From Mycobacterium heidelbergense (GTDB lineage: Bacteria; Actinomycetota; Actinomycetes; Mycobacteriales; Mycobacteriaceae): 64,000 nucleotides of DNA. Every line of letters starts with the position of its first letter. Position 1 is the first letter of the stretch. The position numbers were made by a program, and so were the translations under genes. Below are positions 44,572-53,879 of this stretch, in pieces. The stretch lies in contig NZ_AP022615.1 of the NCBI RefSeq assembly GCF_010730745.1, positions 2,294,001-2,358,000 of the forward strand. Reading direction: 5' to 3'. Under the pieces are notes generated by a model. It had not been told where the DNA came from. It ran no database searches and saw only the letters and a program-made list of their open reading frames with translations.

Positions 44572-45197
44572 CTAGCGATCTCGTCCGTGAGTTCGTCGGT
44601 CTGTTCGCTGAGGCCGGCGGTAGCGACCTGAACGCTGCCAGCGCTGAAGGCGGGCTCGGCGCTGCTGCGGGTCGGCTCGGGGTTTCAGCACAGCCTTAGC
44701 GCATCGGTTCGGCGGCGTTGCTTGTCGTCGATTTTGATTCTGCGCTGACCAGGCGCTCTACTCGTACTTTTACCTGGTGGCCGCAGAGTCATCAACGCGA
44801 CAAGCCGCCCCGCGGAGAAGCTGGCCAGCTAAATTGAGCCATTAGTTGGGACGAGCTCGGAGTGCCGCACACTTAGGTTATTCCATCCCTGACACGAGCA
44901 TCCTGAGAAACCGATTTTACTGGTAACCGCCTGTCTAATACTAAGTGGCATAAATGATTTCGCTGCCATTGTGCGGCCACACGGTCGAGAGGCTTCGGAT
45001 GCCGAATCGTCTATAGAGGGCGGTTGAGGCTACTGTTAGGTGGACACATCGTCGTATGCCGGCCGGCGAGTTACCGATGTGACACATGGGAATTGACGCG
45101 CGATGTTCGCTCACCGCGCCCCGGCCGAGCCAAGTCGCAGACCGGCGCCGGCGGCGTCTGGTAACAACCCCGGCGAACCAACGACCGCGACCACTAA
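44572..45197. mobile_element. 626-bp element with terminal inverted repeats (copy B), filling the gap before the embC stop
   Basis: The left end (44572-44598, CTAGCGATCTCG...GAGTTCGTCG) matches the left end of copy A at 22 of 27 positions. The right end (45171-45197), inverted, matches at 21 of 27. The embC stop TAG lies in the right terminus. The interior is AT-richer than its surroundings and has no credible ORF; it also shares TCTGGtAACAACCCC with copy A near the right end. The whole 635-bp gap between the PASTA gene and embC is essentially this element. Confidence 0.55.
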
Positions 45198-48100
45198 TGC
45201 CGCAGCGGAGCCGGGTTCCACAGGCCGCTGCGGGTGGCCGTCCCCAGCTGCAGAAGGGCGGGCTGCGCGCTGGGGTAGTAGGGCGTCAACCGTTGCAGCG
45301 AGCCCCAGTCCCGGGACCAGTCGTCCTTCAGATACGTGGCCATGGTGGTCGCTTTCACCAGCAACTCGGTGACGCCCAGCGGGCCGCCGCCGTTGTTGTC
45401 CATCACCGGTGAGTTGGCCTCGGCGCCGAATCGGTCGGGCAGGATGCGCCATTTCGGCGTCTCGTCGACGCCGTTTTGATGGCCGAACGGTCGCTGGCAG
45501 GGGAACGCCAGACCGACCAGCCAGTCCAGGAACACCGGGTCCTTCGAGCCGACCACGTCCTGCAGCGTGCGCAGCCGCGGAATCCGCGGCGGTGTCAGCG
45601 CGATCCAGTGCTGCGGCGCCAGGTCTTCGTCGTCGGCGACCAGGCGAATCTGGGTGGCGGCGCTCGGGATGGCCGACAGCGGCAACCGCAAGTTGCGCCA
45701 CGCCGGGGAGGCCCCCACGTCGGCGAATTGGAATGAACCGCCGGGGTGGCCGCTCGCCGCTTGATCGTCGGTGGCCCACTGCACCTGGACCTCGCGGGGG
45801 TCGAAGCGGCCCGACGCACTCACCACCAGCAGCGGTCCCGCCTTGTCGCGGGCGGGCAGTCGATACCAACCGGACCGCAGGTGGGCGGGTACCTGGATGC
45901 CGGAGCGCCAGCTGCCGAGCACCGGTGTGCGCGCGGGGTCGAGGTTGAAGGGTAGCTGGGCGGACGAGCCGTTGATTCCCGGTGCGGGGGTGGTGCCGCC
46001 CTCGGTGCCGGGCTGGTTGCTGCCGGTTTTCTCCTCGTCGTTGACGAAACTGCGGTCACCCGGGCGTTCCATCACCGGGTCGGCGCGGACATCGGCGGGA
46101 ATACCGTTGGGCGTGAAGGCTTCCGATAAGCCCGCCCCGAGGGCGTCGGCCACCGAAGCGCTCACCGGCGCCAGCATGCCGACGTCGGGGTCCTGCTCTA
46201 CCAGCACGTCCTCGGCCAGTCCGCACGACCTGCCGGTGAGCGCCTCCAGGTTGGAGCGGCCGACCGACCATGCCGGATATTGGTCGATCATCGCCAGGGT
46301 CAGCGACGCCACCTCGAACACCACCAGCACCCACGTCGCAATCGCCAACGGGGACTGAATAATTCCGGCCGCCCGCGCCCCATAGCGGGTCTTGGGTGGT
46401 CCGTTATCCGGGTCGACGAAATGGAACCACGCCGCCAACAGCAGCACCAGCAGGGTCAGCCCGAGCAGCGCGGTGGCAAACGCGTAGTGCCACGCCGGGA
46501 ACGCATTCGACCACGGCACACCGAAATTGGACACATACCACCAGCCGTTGACGCTGGCGAACGACAACGCCACCAAAAACAGCACCACGGCGGCGAACAC
46601 GGTGCGGTTGCGGCGGGATCGCATCGCCACGGATGCCGCCGCGACCGCGGCAAGCGCGCCCAGCGGTCCGGCCAGCCCGGCGAACACCCCGAAGTGATGG
46701 GTCCACTTGGTGGGCGTGAACATCATCGCGACGAACGAGATGATGGTGATCCCGACGATGCGGCGGCTCGGCCCGGCGGCCGTGCCCGGAATTCGGCCCT
46801 TGCGCAACGACATTGCGACCGTGATCCCGAGCGCCAGGACCAGCGCCAGCACGGCGAAACGCCGGGCGACCGACCCGTCGGGGCTGGCCATGAATAGTCG
46901 CTCGTAGCGGAGGTGTTCGTCGAACCAACTCAGGCTGGGCCCGACGGCGCGCTTGAGCGCGGTGGCCTGGGCCTCGCCGGCCAGCGTCTGGTCGCGGAAG
47001 ATCAGGATGGCGGTGACGGTGACGGCGGCCAGCAGGGGGGCCACCAGTGGCAGCGCACCAAACCGTGTGGATCTGCGGTGCAGGATGGTGCGCAGCGGCC
47101 CGATCGCGACCAGCAGTGCACCGATCGAGGCGATCCCCGTCGGCCCGGAGAACAGGGTCAGCGCGCCGACGATGCAGGCGACCGCCACCGGCAGCAGCCG
47201 GCTGGTGGCCACCGCCCGTTCCACCGAACACCAGGTCAGCAGGATGCCCAGCGCGATGATGGGCTCGGGTCGCAGGCCGTTGTCCAGCGGCAACCAGACG
47301 GCCAGGAACATGCCCGCCGCGGTCCACGCCGCCGCGCGGCTCTTCTTGACGGCGTGACCCAGGCGCGGCATGACTTCGCGGCTGATCACCCACCAGCAGG
47401 TCAGCGCCATGGCCAGGGTGGGCAACCGCATCCAGACGCTGGCGGTGCTGACGTGGGCCCACAACGCCAGCAGGTCGTAGTACCAGCCGAACGGCGCCTC
47501 GGGCGTGCCGAACCAGCGGTAGTAGTTGGCCATGTAGCCGGCGTGCTCGGACACCCGGGCCATGGTCAGGATGTAGCCGTCGTCGGAGGTGTTGGCGCCG
47601 ACGAAATGCCACCACACCAGCACGCCGATGACGAGGGCGTCCAGGCCGCCGATCGACCACCAACGCGACGGCAGGAACCGGCGGTGCCGGGTGCCGTCGG
47701 CGGTGTCGAGAAAATGAAGGGCGACTAACGCAACGATGGTCAGCGCGACCCCGAGGATCATCGCGGCCAGCTTCAGGGGCGTGGGGCTGGTGCTGTAGCG
47801 GGTGTCGATGGTCGCCGAAAAGGTCAGCCCCGGCGGCGCCGGCCCGGTCAGATCCGTGAACACGCCGACGATCTGGGGCCGGAAGTCGTAGCCGCTTTTC
47901 TCGCCGCGCAGCGGCGCGCCGGGGTGCTCGGCGTTGGGTCCCTCTGTCAGACCGACGAATTCGGCGGTGACCCGGTCGGCGTGCGCGGTGAACGTCAACC
48001 GCTGACACGCCGGGCTGAGCGCCTCGCTCAGCGGGGCGGTGACCACCGCGACGTTGCGCACCACCAACACCAGATAGTCATTGGCGCGCTGGATGAGCAG

Positions 48101-48457
48101 CCCGCGGTCGACGGCCTTGGGGGCCTGCTTGGGCACCGTCGACAACAGCACCGTCTTGCCGGCGTTCTGCGGTCCGGCCAGCCCGGCGGCGGCCTGACAT
48201 GGCACGGAGACGTTCAGGTCGGTGGCCACGTAGCCGATCAACGGCGCCTCGACGCTGTTGAACGTGCCGTTCTGCGGCCAGTTCAGTTGGGCGGTGGTCT
48301 GGTTGACCGGCAGCACCGGCGTGACGATCGCCAGCAGCGCCCCGAGGAGGCCGGCGACGGTGGCAACCAACCGGGCGATCCGGTGGTTACCTCCCGCGTC
48401 GTCCACGGGGGTAGATGGTAGTTCTTCGGCCAAGTCAGCCGAGGTTTCGGTGGCCAT
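45194..48457 (-). CDS. embC: Arabinosyltransferase EmbC
   Basis: The 1087-residue GT-C enzyme elongates the alpha-1,5 arabinan of lipoarabinomannan and forms homodimers. The catalytic loop is GANTSDDGYILTMARVSEHAG. The membrane helices are followed by a periplasmic C-terminal carbohydrate-binding domain, ending ATRSGLWNPAPLRH. ATG 48457 shares its A with the aftA stop (TGATG), so the two are coupled. The stop codon is provided by an inserted inverted-repeat element, which also separates embC from embA. Confidence 0.95.
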   Translation of the reverse strand: MATETSADLAEELPSTPVDDAGGNHRIARLVATVAGLLGALLAIVTPVLPVNQTTAQLNWPQNGTFNSVEAPLIGYVATDLNVSVPCQAAAGLAGPQNAGKTVLLSTVPKQAPKAVDRGLLIQRANDYLVLVVRNVAVVTAPLSEALSPACQRLTFTAHADRVTAEFVGLTEGPNAEHPGAPLRGEKSGYDFRPQIVGVFTDLTGPAPPGLTFSATIDTRYSTSPTPLKLAAMILGVALTIVALVALHFLDTADGTRHRRFLPSRWWSIGGLDALVIGVLVWWHFVGANTSDDGYILTMARVSEHAGYMANYYRWFGTPEAPFGWYYDLLALWAHVSTASVWMRLPTLAMALTCWWVISREVMPRLGHAVKKSRAAAWTAAGMFLAVWLPLDNGLRPEPIIALGILLTWCSVERAVATSRLLPVAVACIVGALTLFSGPTGIASIGALLVAIGPLRTILHRRSTRFGALPLVAPLLAAVTVTAILIFRDQTLAGEAQATALKRAVGPSLSWFDEHLRYERLFMASPDGSVARRFAVLALVLALGITVAMSLRKGRIPGTAAGPSRRIVGITIISFVAMMFTPTKWTHHFGVFAGLAGPLGALAAVAAASVAMRSRRNRTVFAAVVLFLVALSFASVNGWWYVSNFGVPWSNAFPAWHYAFATALLGLTLLVLLLAAWFHFVDPDNGPPKTRYGARAAGIIQSPLAIATWVLVVFEVASLTLAMIDQYPAWSVGRSNLEALTGRSCGLAEDVLVEQDPDVGMLAPVSASVADALGAGLSEAFTPNGIPADVRADPVMERPGDRSFVNDEEKTGSNQPGTEGGTTPAPGINGSSAQLPFNLDPARTPVLGSWRSGIQVPAHLRSGWYRLPARDKAGPLLVVSASGRFDPREVQVQWATDDQAASGHPGGSFQFADVGASPAWRNLRLPLSAIPSAATQIRLVADDEDLAPQHWIALTPPRIPRLRTLQDVVGSKDPVFLDWLVGLAFPCQRPFGHQNGVDETPKWRILPDRFGAEANSPVMDNNGGGPLGVTELLVKATTMATYLKDDWSRDWGSLQRLTPYYPSAQPALLQLGTATRSGLWNPAPLRH

Positions 48458-50448
48458 CAGCCGCTTGCCGCCGGCTTGCGGATGGCCAGCACGAAGGGGC
48501 CGATGGTGTCGACGACGAAACGCGGGTCGGCGAACAGGGCTGCGGGCACATCGACGGTGTACCGGCGGACGTTGGGCTGGTTCGGGTACACGTCCTCGGC
48601 CAACCGCAGGGTGTAGTTGCCGTTCGCGCCGCGGCGCATGAGGAACACCGTCGGCGGCGGCCAGGGCGAGGTGTCCAGCGCGTGAATGAGTTCGTCGGGG
48701 GTCTTGAGCTTGGACCACTTCTCGATCTGGGCGGCCCGCAGGTCGAACTGCGCCAGCGGGTTGGCGTAGTGCGACGTCAGGCCCTGAAATCCCCAGTAGG
48801 GGTAGTAGGACAGGAAGCTGTAGTCGGCGGTCAGCACGACGGTCTGGTCGCGCGGCTTGCCGGTGGTCTTGAGGATGGCGGCGTCGATGTCGGGGTAGAA
48901 CTTCTCGGAGCTGGGTGGCCGGCGGTCGCCGCGCTGGCCGTGGCCGTCGGTGTCGGTGTAGGCGATGGTCAGATCCGGCCGCAGCACGTCGGGGATGTCC
49001 TGGCTGAACGCGATCGCGGCGGCCAGGCCGATGGCGCCGGCCACTGGGACTACGGCGCGGCCGCGTGGGGCGAGGGCCGCGACCAGCTCCACGAAGCCGA
49101 ACGCCCCCGCGGCGACCAGCAGCACGCTCAGCGTGGGCTGCAGCCGGAACGACAGCAGCGTGACCCGCGCCAGCGTGGCCAGCATCGACAACAGCGACCA
49201 CAGATACACGGCCAACACCCCGATGGCCAGGCCGCCCGCCCGCACCGACGACCGGGCGCGCACCACCAGCCACAGCGTGCCCAGCATGCACACCGCGCCC
49301 AGCAGCGAGAACTGGAGCATCGGGAAGGTCAGCTCGGCGCCATCGGCCGGGAGGTAGTGCGCGGCGCTGCCGCTATTGCTGACCGGGCTGCTGGCCGCGC
49401 GCACCAAGAACGGCAGCCACGTCGTCGCCGCGATGGCCGCCGCGATGACGGCGATCACGGCCAGCCGGCGCAGCGGGTCGAGCGCGGTTTTAAAGCCGCT
49501 TCGCCGCCAGCGCGCCGCAGCCAGTCCGAGCCCCATCAGCGCGACCGTGAACGCGCTGAACCCGAACAGCAGCGTGTACCAGGTGGCCGTCCAGCCAAGG
49601 AATATGCCAGCCCCGACCACCGCGCCCCAGCCCCCCGCCGCCGCGCCGCCACCCGCCGCGTCGCCTTCGGCCGCGCCGACACCTTCTGCCGCCGCGCCGA
49701 GCGTCACGCCAGCGTGGCCCTCGGCGTCGGCCGCCACGCTGGCGTGACGCTCGGGGGCCGCCGACGAGCCGGCCCGCAGGCCCGACCACGTCAGCACCAG
49801 CACCGGCGGCAACAACACCGTGATCATCGCGGCGTAGGGCTCCGGCGAGCCGTAGGCCAGCGTCACCGCGGCGGTGGCGGTGGTGACGATCAGCGCGTAC
49901 TCGAAGCGGATCATCCGCCACCACAGCACCAGCGCGACGGCCACCGCGATGGTGATCGACGTGATCGCCCACGGCTTGTACATCTCCCAGGCCGGCGTGC
50001 CCGTCAGCGCAGCGACGCGACCGCCGATCCAGAACCAGCCCGGCGGGTAGAACGTCGGCAGCCCGAGGTAGGTCATGTCGTGCAGGGCGGGGCTGTCGGC
50101 GAGCCGCGTCAGGTACTCGGTGCGGAACTGCTGGTCAACGGAGATGCCGAACAGGTACAGCTTGGTGGCGCCCAGCGGCATGCCCAGCGTGACCACGGTG
50201 AATGCGGACACGAACGCCAGCCCGCCCAGCCGGGCCAGAATCCGGTACCGGCGCCACAGCCAGCCGACGGCGACCAGCCCGGCCAGGCAGCCGACCTGAC
50301 CGACGGTGGTCAGCGCGTGCAGCTGGTTGGACGACGGAAAGGCCGGCCACTGCACGCCGGCGATGGCGATCAGCGACACCACGGCGATGACGACGGCGAC
50401 GACCGCCGCCACGGCCATCTGGCCCAGCGTGGCCAGTGCGTTGCGCAT
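48457..50448 (-). CDS. aftA: Arabinofuranosyltransferase AftA
   Basis: The 663-residue GT-C enzyme adds the first Araf residue from DPA to the galactan. It has about 11 N-terminal membrane helices and a C-terminal periplasmic domain (DTDGHGQRGDRRPPSSEKFY, YSFLSYYPYWGFQGLTSHYA). A low-complexity insertion of about 45 residues (near residues 227-275: AAPERHASVAADAEGHAGVT...) lies in one loop and is encoded by a palindromic repeat. I recall none of it in the 643-residue M. tuberculosis enzyme. ATG 50448 lies 2 nt after the dprE2 stop. Confidence 0.94.
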   Translation of the reverse strand: MRNALATLGQMAVAAVVAVVIAVVSLIAIAGVQWPAFPSSNQLHALTTVGQVGCLAGLVAVGWLWRRYRILARLGGLAFVSAFTVVTLGMPLGATKLYLFGISVDQQFRTEYLTRLADSPALHDMTYLGLPTFYPPGWFWIGGRVAALTGTPAWEMYKPWAITSITIAVAVALVLWWRMIRFEYALIVTTATAAVTLAYGSPEPYAAMITVLLPPVLVLTWSGLRAGSSAAPERHASVAADAEGHAGVTLGAAAEGVGAAEGDAAGGGAAAGGWGAVVGAGIFLGWTATWYTLLFGFSAFTVALMGLGLAAARWRRSGFKTALDPLRRLAVIAVIAAAIAATTWLPFLVRAASSPVSNSGSAAHYLPADGAELTFPMLQFSLLGAVCMLGTLWLVVRARSSVRAGGLAIGVLAVYLWSLLSMLATLARVTLLSFRLQPTLSVLLVAAGAFGFVELVAALAPRGRAVVPVAGAIGLAAAIAFSQDIPDVLRPDLTIAYTDTDGHGQRGDRRPPSSEKFYPDIDAAILKTTGKPRDQTVVLTADYSFLSYYPYWGFQGLTSHYANPLAQFDLRAAQIEKWSKLKTPDELIHALDTSPWPPPTVFLMRRGANGNYTLRLAEDVYPNQPNVRRYTVDVPAALFADPRFVVDTIGPFVLAIRKPAASG
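49697..49754. repeat. Perfect 22-bp inverted repeat inside aftA
   Basis: The arms 49697-49718 (containing GAGCGTCACGCCAGCGTGGC) and 49733-49754 are exact inverse complements with a 14-nt loop. The palindrome is in frame and encodes part of the AftA insertion (PERHASVAADAEGHAGVTLG). Confidence 0.85.
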
Positions 50449-50450
50449 GC

Positions 50451-51215
50451 TCAGATTGGCAGCTTGCGGAAGATGCTCCGCGGGATGTGTCGCAACACCA
50501 TCATCACATAGCGGAATGCTGCTGGCGCCCAAACCAATTCCTTACCTTTTGCGGACGCGGTCACCGCGAGGTTGGCGACGTACTCCTTGTCGACGGTGAG
50601 CGGGGCTTCCTTGATGTGTGCGCTCATCCGGGTGCGCACCTGTCCGGGCCGGATCACCAGGACGCGAACCCCATACTCGCGCAACGCCTCCGACAAGCCC
50701 AGGTAGAAGCCGTCCAGGCCGGCCTTGGTGGAGCCGTAGACGAAGTTGGATCGCCGCACCCGCTCACCGGCCACCGTGCTCATCGCGATGATCTGGCCGA
50801 AGCCCTGGGCGCGCATCTTCTCACCCAGCAGCACGCCCACGGAAACCGCTGCGGTGTAGTTGATTTCGGCAATCTGCACGGCCTTGCGCTGGTTTTGCCA
50901 CAGTTCTTCGGCGTCCCCGAGCAGACCGAACGCGACGATGGCCACGTCGACGTCGCCGTCGGCGAAAGCCCGGTCGATCATCTTGGGGTGGATGGTGGTG
51001 TCGGTGGCTTCGAAGTCGATCAGCTCCACCGACCGTGCCCCGGCGGCCTTCATCTGTGCCACCGCGTCGTCGCGGCCCGGGTCGTCGGGCATGGCGGCCA
51101 ACAGGATTCGCGCGTGCGCGTTTTGCAGGTAGCGTCCGCAGATGGCGAGCCCGATCTCGGAGGTGCCTCCGAGCAGCAGGATGGTCTGCGGATTCCCCAC
51201 GGCGTCAAGCACCAT
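50451..51215 (-). CDS. dprE2: Decaprenylphosphoryl-2-keto-beta-D-erythro-pentose reductase
   Basis: The 254-residue short-chain dehydrogenase reduces the 2-keto intermediate made by DprE1 to DPA, using NADH. It has the cofactor motif LLLGGTSEIGLAI, the active-site Ser in IIAMSTVAGE, and YGSTK with Tyr/Lys (FVYGSTKAGLDGF). ATG 51215 follows directly after the dprE1 TAG (TAGATG), and its own stop is 2 nt before aftA. It is the same length as the M. tuberculosis protein. Confidence 0.96.
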   Translation of the reverse strand: MVLDAVGNPQTILLLGGTSEIGLAICGRYLQNAHARILLAAMPDDPGRDDAVAQMKAAGARSVELIDFEATDTTIHPKMIDRAFADGDVDVAIVAFGLLGDAEELWQNQRKAVQIAEINYTAAVSVGVLLGEKMRAQGFGQIIAMSTVAGERVRRSNFVYGSTKAGLDGFYLGLSEALREYGVRVLVIRPGQVRTRMSAHIKEAPLTVDKEYVANLAVTASAKGKELVWAPAAFRYVMMVLRHIPRSIFRKLPI

Positions 51216-52598
51216 CTACAGCAGCTCCAAGCGTCGGGCCATGTCGGAGGTGAACACCCGCAGGGGATCGACCTTGCGGCGCAAGGCGATCCACTCGTCG
51301 ATGCGCGGATACATGGCGTGGAAGTTTTCGGCGCTCACCCGCGAATCCTTTGCGGTATAGACCCGGCCGCCGAATTCCAGCACCCGGCGGTCGAGCTCGT
51401 TGAGGAACTCGTTGAGTCCCGGCTTGATGGGAAAGTCGACGCACACGTTCCAGCCCGGAATCGGGAAGCTCAACGGCGCCCGGTTGCCCGGGCCGAACAG
51501 CTTGAACACGTTGAGAAACGAGTAGTGCCCGGACTTCTGGATGTCGCGGATGATGCCCTTGAACTCCTCGACGGCGGTCGTCGGCACGACGAATTGGTAT
51601 TGCCCGAAGCCGGCCGGGCCGTAGGCGCGGTTCCACTCACCGAACATGTCCAACGGGTGGTAGAACTGCGTCAGGTTCTGGACCTTGCCGCGATAGGTCC
51701 CGGACTTGCGGTACCACAGTTCGCCGATCGGCATGAAGGTGTACTTGCTCATCAGCCCGTTCGGGAAGATGTCGGGCACCGTGAAGAACTGCGGCGCATC
51801 GAATTTCAACGGGTGGCGTTGCAGCTTCTTCGGCAGCTGATCCAGCTTGGCCAGCGAGCCCCGCGAAATCGCGGCGCGGCCCAGCTTCGGTGGCGCGCTG
51901 ATCGCGTCGAACCAGGCGCTCGAGTAGGTATAGGCGGCTTCGCTGCCGTCGCTGTGAAACGCGATGGTCTCGTCGAGCCCGGCGGTCACGTCGCCGTCGG
52001 CGATGAAATACGCCGTCTCCGTGGGCGTCATCTCGACGGTGGCCCTCATGATGATCCCGGTCAGGCCGTTGCCTCCGACCGTGGCCCAGAACAGCTCGGA
52101 GTCGGCACCGGTGGGAGTGAGATGGCGGATCTGCCCGTCGGCGGTCAACAGGTCCATCGACCGCACATGGTTGCCGAAGCTCCCCGCGCTGTGGTGATTC
52201 TTGCCATGAATGTCGCAGGCGATCGCGCCGCCGATCGTGACCTGCCGAGTTCCCGGCAGCACCGGCACCCACAACCCGAACGGCAGCGCCGCCTTCATCA
52301 GCTGGTCGAGGTTGACGCCGGCGTCCACGTCGGCGAGCTTGGTGTCGGCGTCGATGGAGTGGATGGTGTGGAGCCGGGTCATGTCGATCACCAGGCCGCC
52401 GCCGTTTTGCGCGTTGTCGCCGTAAGACCGGCCCAGCCCGCGCGCGATCACGCCCCGGCCCCCGGCGTCGGCGACCCGCGCCACCGCCTTCGCGATCACC
52501 TCGGGATCGGGGGTACGCAGCAGCTGCGCCACGGACGGCGCGGTGCGGCCGAAGCCCGTCAGCCGGGTGGGGGTGGTCGGAAATTCGGTGCTCAACAT
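51216..52598 (-). CDS. dprE1: Decaprenylphosphoryl-beta-D-ribose 2'-oxidase
   Basis: The 460-residue FAD enzyme of the VAO family acts in the periplasmic side of DPA synthesis. It has FAD motifs GLGRSYGDNAQNGGGLVIDM and PGTRQVTVGG-type (here PGTRQVTIGGAIACDIHGKN), and the substrate loop with Cys386 (GWNVCVDFP), equivalent to the M. tuberculosis Cys387 attacked by benzothiazinones. ATG 52598 gives MLSTEFPTTPTRLTG, matching the conserved length (461). The following dprE2 starts immediately after the stop. Confidence 0.96.
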   Translation of the reverse strand: MLSTEFPTTPTRLTGFGRTAPSVAQLLRTPDPEVIAKAVARVADAGGRGVIARGLGRSYGDNAQNGGGLVIDMTRLHTIHSIDADTKLADVDAGVNLDQLMKAALPFGLWVPVLPGTRQVTIGGAIACDIHGKNHHSAGSFGNHVRSMDLLTADGQIRHLTPTGADSELFWATVGGNGLTGIIMRATVEMTPTETAYFIADGDVTAGLDETIAFHSDGSEAAYTYSSAWFDAISAPPKLGRAAISRGSLAKLDQLPKKLQRHPLKFDAPQFFTVPDIFPNGLMSKYTFMPIGELWYRKSGTYRGKVQNLTQFYHPLDMFGEWNRAYGPAGFGQYQFVVPTTAVEEFKGIIRDIQKSGHYSFLNVFKLFGPGNRAPLSFPIPGWNVCVDFPIKPGLNEFLNELDRRVLEFGGRVYTAKDSRVSAENFHAMYPRIDEWIALRRKVDPLRVFTSDMARRLELL

Positions 52599-52630
52599 CG
52601 TCAAAGAGGGTACCGCTTGCGTGCGTCGGC

Positions 52631-53047
52631 TCAACGGATGCGGAAGATTACCGCCCGCTGCACGACGAAGTTGATCACCGTCGCCGTGCCCTGCGCGATC
52701 ACGAACGCGACGGGTATCGCCCACCCCCGGTAGTGCAAAAGCGCGAGGCAGAGGTGGTTGAGGCCGACCTGCACGGCGAACGTGATGCCGTAGAGGACCA
52801 TGACCCCGACGAACCGGGCGGTGCTGGGTGCCGCCTGGAACGTCCACCGGCGGTTGATCAGGTAGGCGGTGATGGTGCCGACGACGAAGCTCGTCGCCTT
52901 GGACAGGTCGACCTGTAGGCCCACGACTTTGTAGAGGAGCAAGTAGAGGCCGAAGTCGACCACCGCCGACATACCGCCGGTGACGACGAAACGCCACACC
53001 TGCGTCGTCAGACTCAGCTGTGGGCGCGGTGGCGCGGCTGGAGGCAT
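52631..53047 (-). CDS. GtrA-family membrane protein (Rv3789-type)
   Basis: The 138-residue protein has four transmembrane helices typical of GtrA: RFVVTGGMSAVVDFGLYLLL, ATSFVVGTITAYLINRRWTF, FVGVMVLYGITFAVQVGLNH and IPVAFVIAQGTATVINFVVQ. In M. tuberculosis Rv3789 has been proposed to help place arabinan precursors or to anchor AftA. It lies 32 bp upstream of dprE1 in the same operon, which supports an arabinan role. Confidence 0.9.
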   Translation of the reverse strand: MPPAAPPRPQLSLTTQVWRFVVTGGMSAVVDFGLYLLLYKVVGLQVDLSKATSFVVGTITAYLINRRWTFQAAPSTARFVGVMVLYGITFAVQVGLNHLCLALLHYRGWAIPVAFVIAQGTATVINFVVQRAVIFRIR

Positions 53048-53054
53048 GGATGAG

Positions 53055-53534
53055 TTATTTGGGCAGCTTGACCGCGATCAGCTCGACCTGGTTCTCGCCC
53101 TGCGGCGTCGAGTAGGTGACCGTGTCTCCCGCTTTGTGCCCGGCCAGGGCCTGGCCCAACGGGCTGCGCGCGGTCAACGTCTCGGCCTCGCGGCCGACGG
53201 GAGTCTCTTCGACGATGGAGATCACGTGCATCGTGACGACCTCGCCGTCGGGGAACCGCAGCGTCACCTCGGTGCCGCCGGGCAACGTTTCCCCGTTGTC
53301 CGAGGGTGAAGGCCCGCTCCGCAGTCGCCGGTCCAGCTCGTTGATCCGGTCGGCGAGGATGACGAGCTCGTCCGCGCGTTGGATCGCCTCGGCCGCATCA
53401 CCGTGGTCGCCGACCATGCCGCGGTCGTTTTTCACCTCGGCCTCGAGGCGATCGCGCCGCTGTTTCAGCCGGTCCAGCTCAGCGGCGAGGTTCTGCCGCG
53501 CCGCGTCCGCCGCCGATTGGGCTTTTTTTCTCAC
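53055..53534 (-). CDS. Gre-factor-like/Rnk-type RNA polymerase-associated protein (Rv3788-type)
   Basis: The 159-residue protein has an N-terminal coiled-coil (LAAELDRLKQRRDRLEAEVK, about residues 16-75). The C-terminal FKBP-like GreA/Rnk domain contains ETPVGREAETLTARSPLGQA and GHKAGDTVTYSTPQG. It binds RNA polymerase in the secondary channel but, from the family, need not stimulate transcript cleavage. GTG 53534 fits the conserved length; the RBS is weak. It heads the gtrA-dprE1-dprE2-aftA-embC gene row. Confidence 0.85.
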   Translation of the reverse strand: MRKKAQSAADAARQNLAAELDRLKQRRDRLEAEVKNDRGMVGDHGDAAEAIQRADELVILADRINELDRRLRSGPSPSDNGETLPGGTEVTLRFPDGEVVTMHVISIVEETPVGREAETLTARSPLGQALAGHKAGDTVTYSTPQGENQVELIAVKLPK

Positions 53535-53879
53535 GTCTGCCGACCCGATTTCTCTCTGCCGTCGCTGACCTGTAGCGCTACAGTGTTGCACCACCACCGG
53601 GCAGCCGCCACCCTACGCGGCGTGCACTGCCCGTTGTTGTTGCACACGTGCATACCCACAAGTGCTCCGGATTTATTCCCGGTGATCACCGAGGCGCCGG
53701 CATCGTGCGCCGGAACGGGTTGGCCTGCGCGCTGGCGCGTTGGTGTGAGCCGATGGCTTTGAATGTGCACCCACGGCGTTGGTTGTGAACGTAGGGCGGC
53801 ATCTGTGGCGATATTTCCGCCCGGGATTCACACCAAAAGCCCAGGATTCACGCCCAAAGCCCAGGTCGGAGCCGCCCGT
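53535..53879. other. 345-bp gap with a dispersed palindromic repeat
   Basis: No gene is seen between the Rv3788-like start and the wzm stop. The half next to wzm (53756-53877) is a dispersed repeat. In M. tuberculosis four genes (Rv3784-Rv3787c) occupy the equivalent place, as I recall the order. The part near 53535-53650 may hold the promoter for the arabinan operon. Confidence 0.5.
53756..53877. repeat. Dispersed palindromic repeat, copy 1
   Basis: A GGGCGG (53794-53799) / CCGCCC (53817-53822) hairpin with internal GCGAT..TTT is followed by GGGATTCACACCAAAAGCC. The same ordered blocks occur at 63797-63894. It lies just downstream of wzm, so it may double as a terminator. Confidence 0.6.

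Noticed and set aside
44559..45193. Possible hidden gene or small RNA between the PASTA gene and embC
   Set aside because: All frames are broken or have poor composition; the stretch is bounded by element termini, so it is reported as a mobile element, not a gene.
53531..53770. 79-aa - strand ORF upstream of the Rv3788-like gene
   Set aside because: It has no RBS or motif and overlaps the likely promoter region and the Rv3788-like start.
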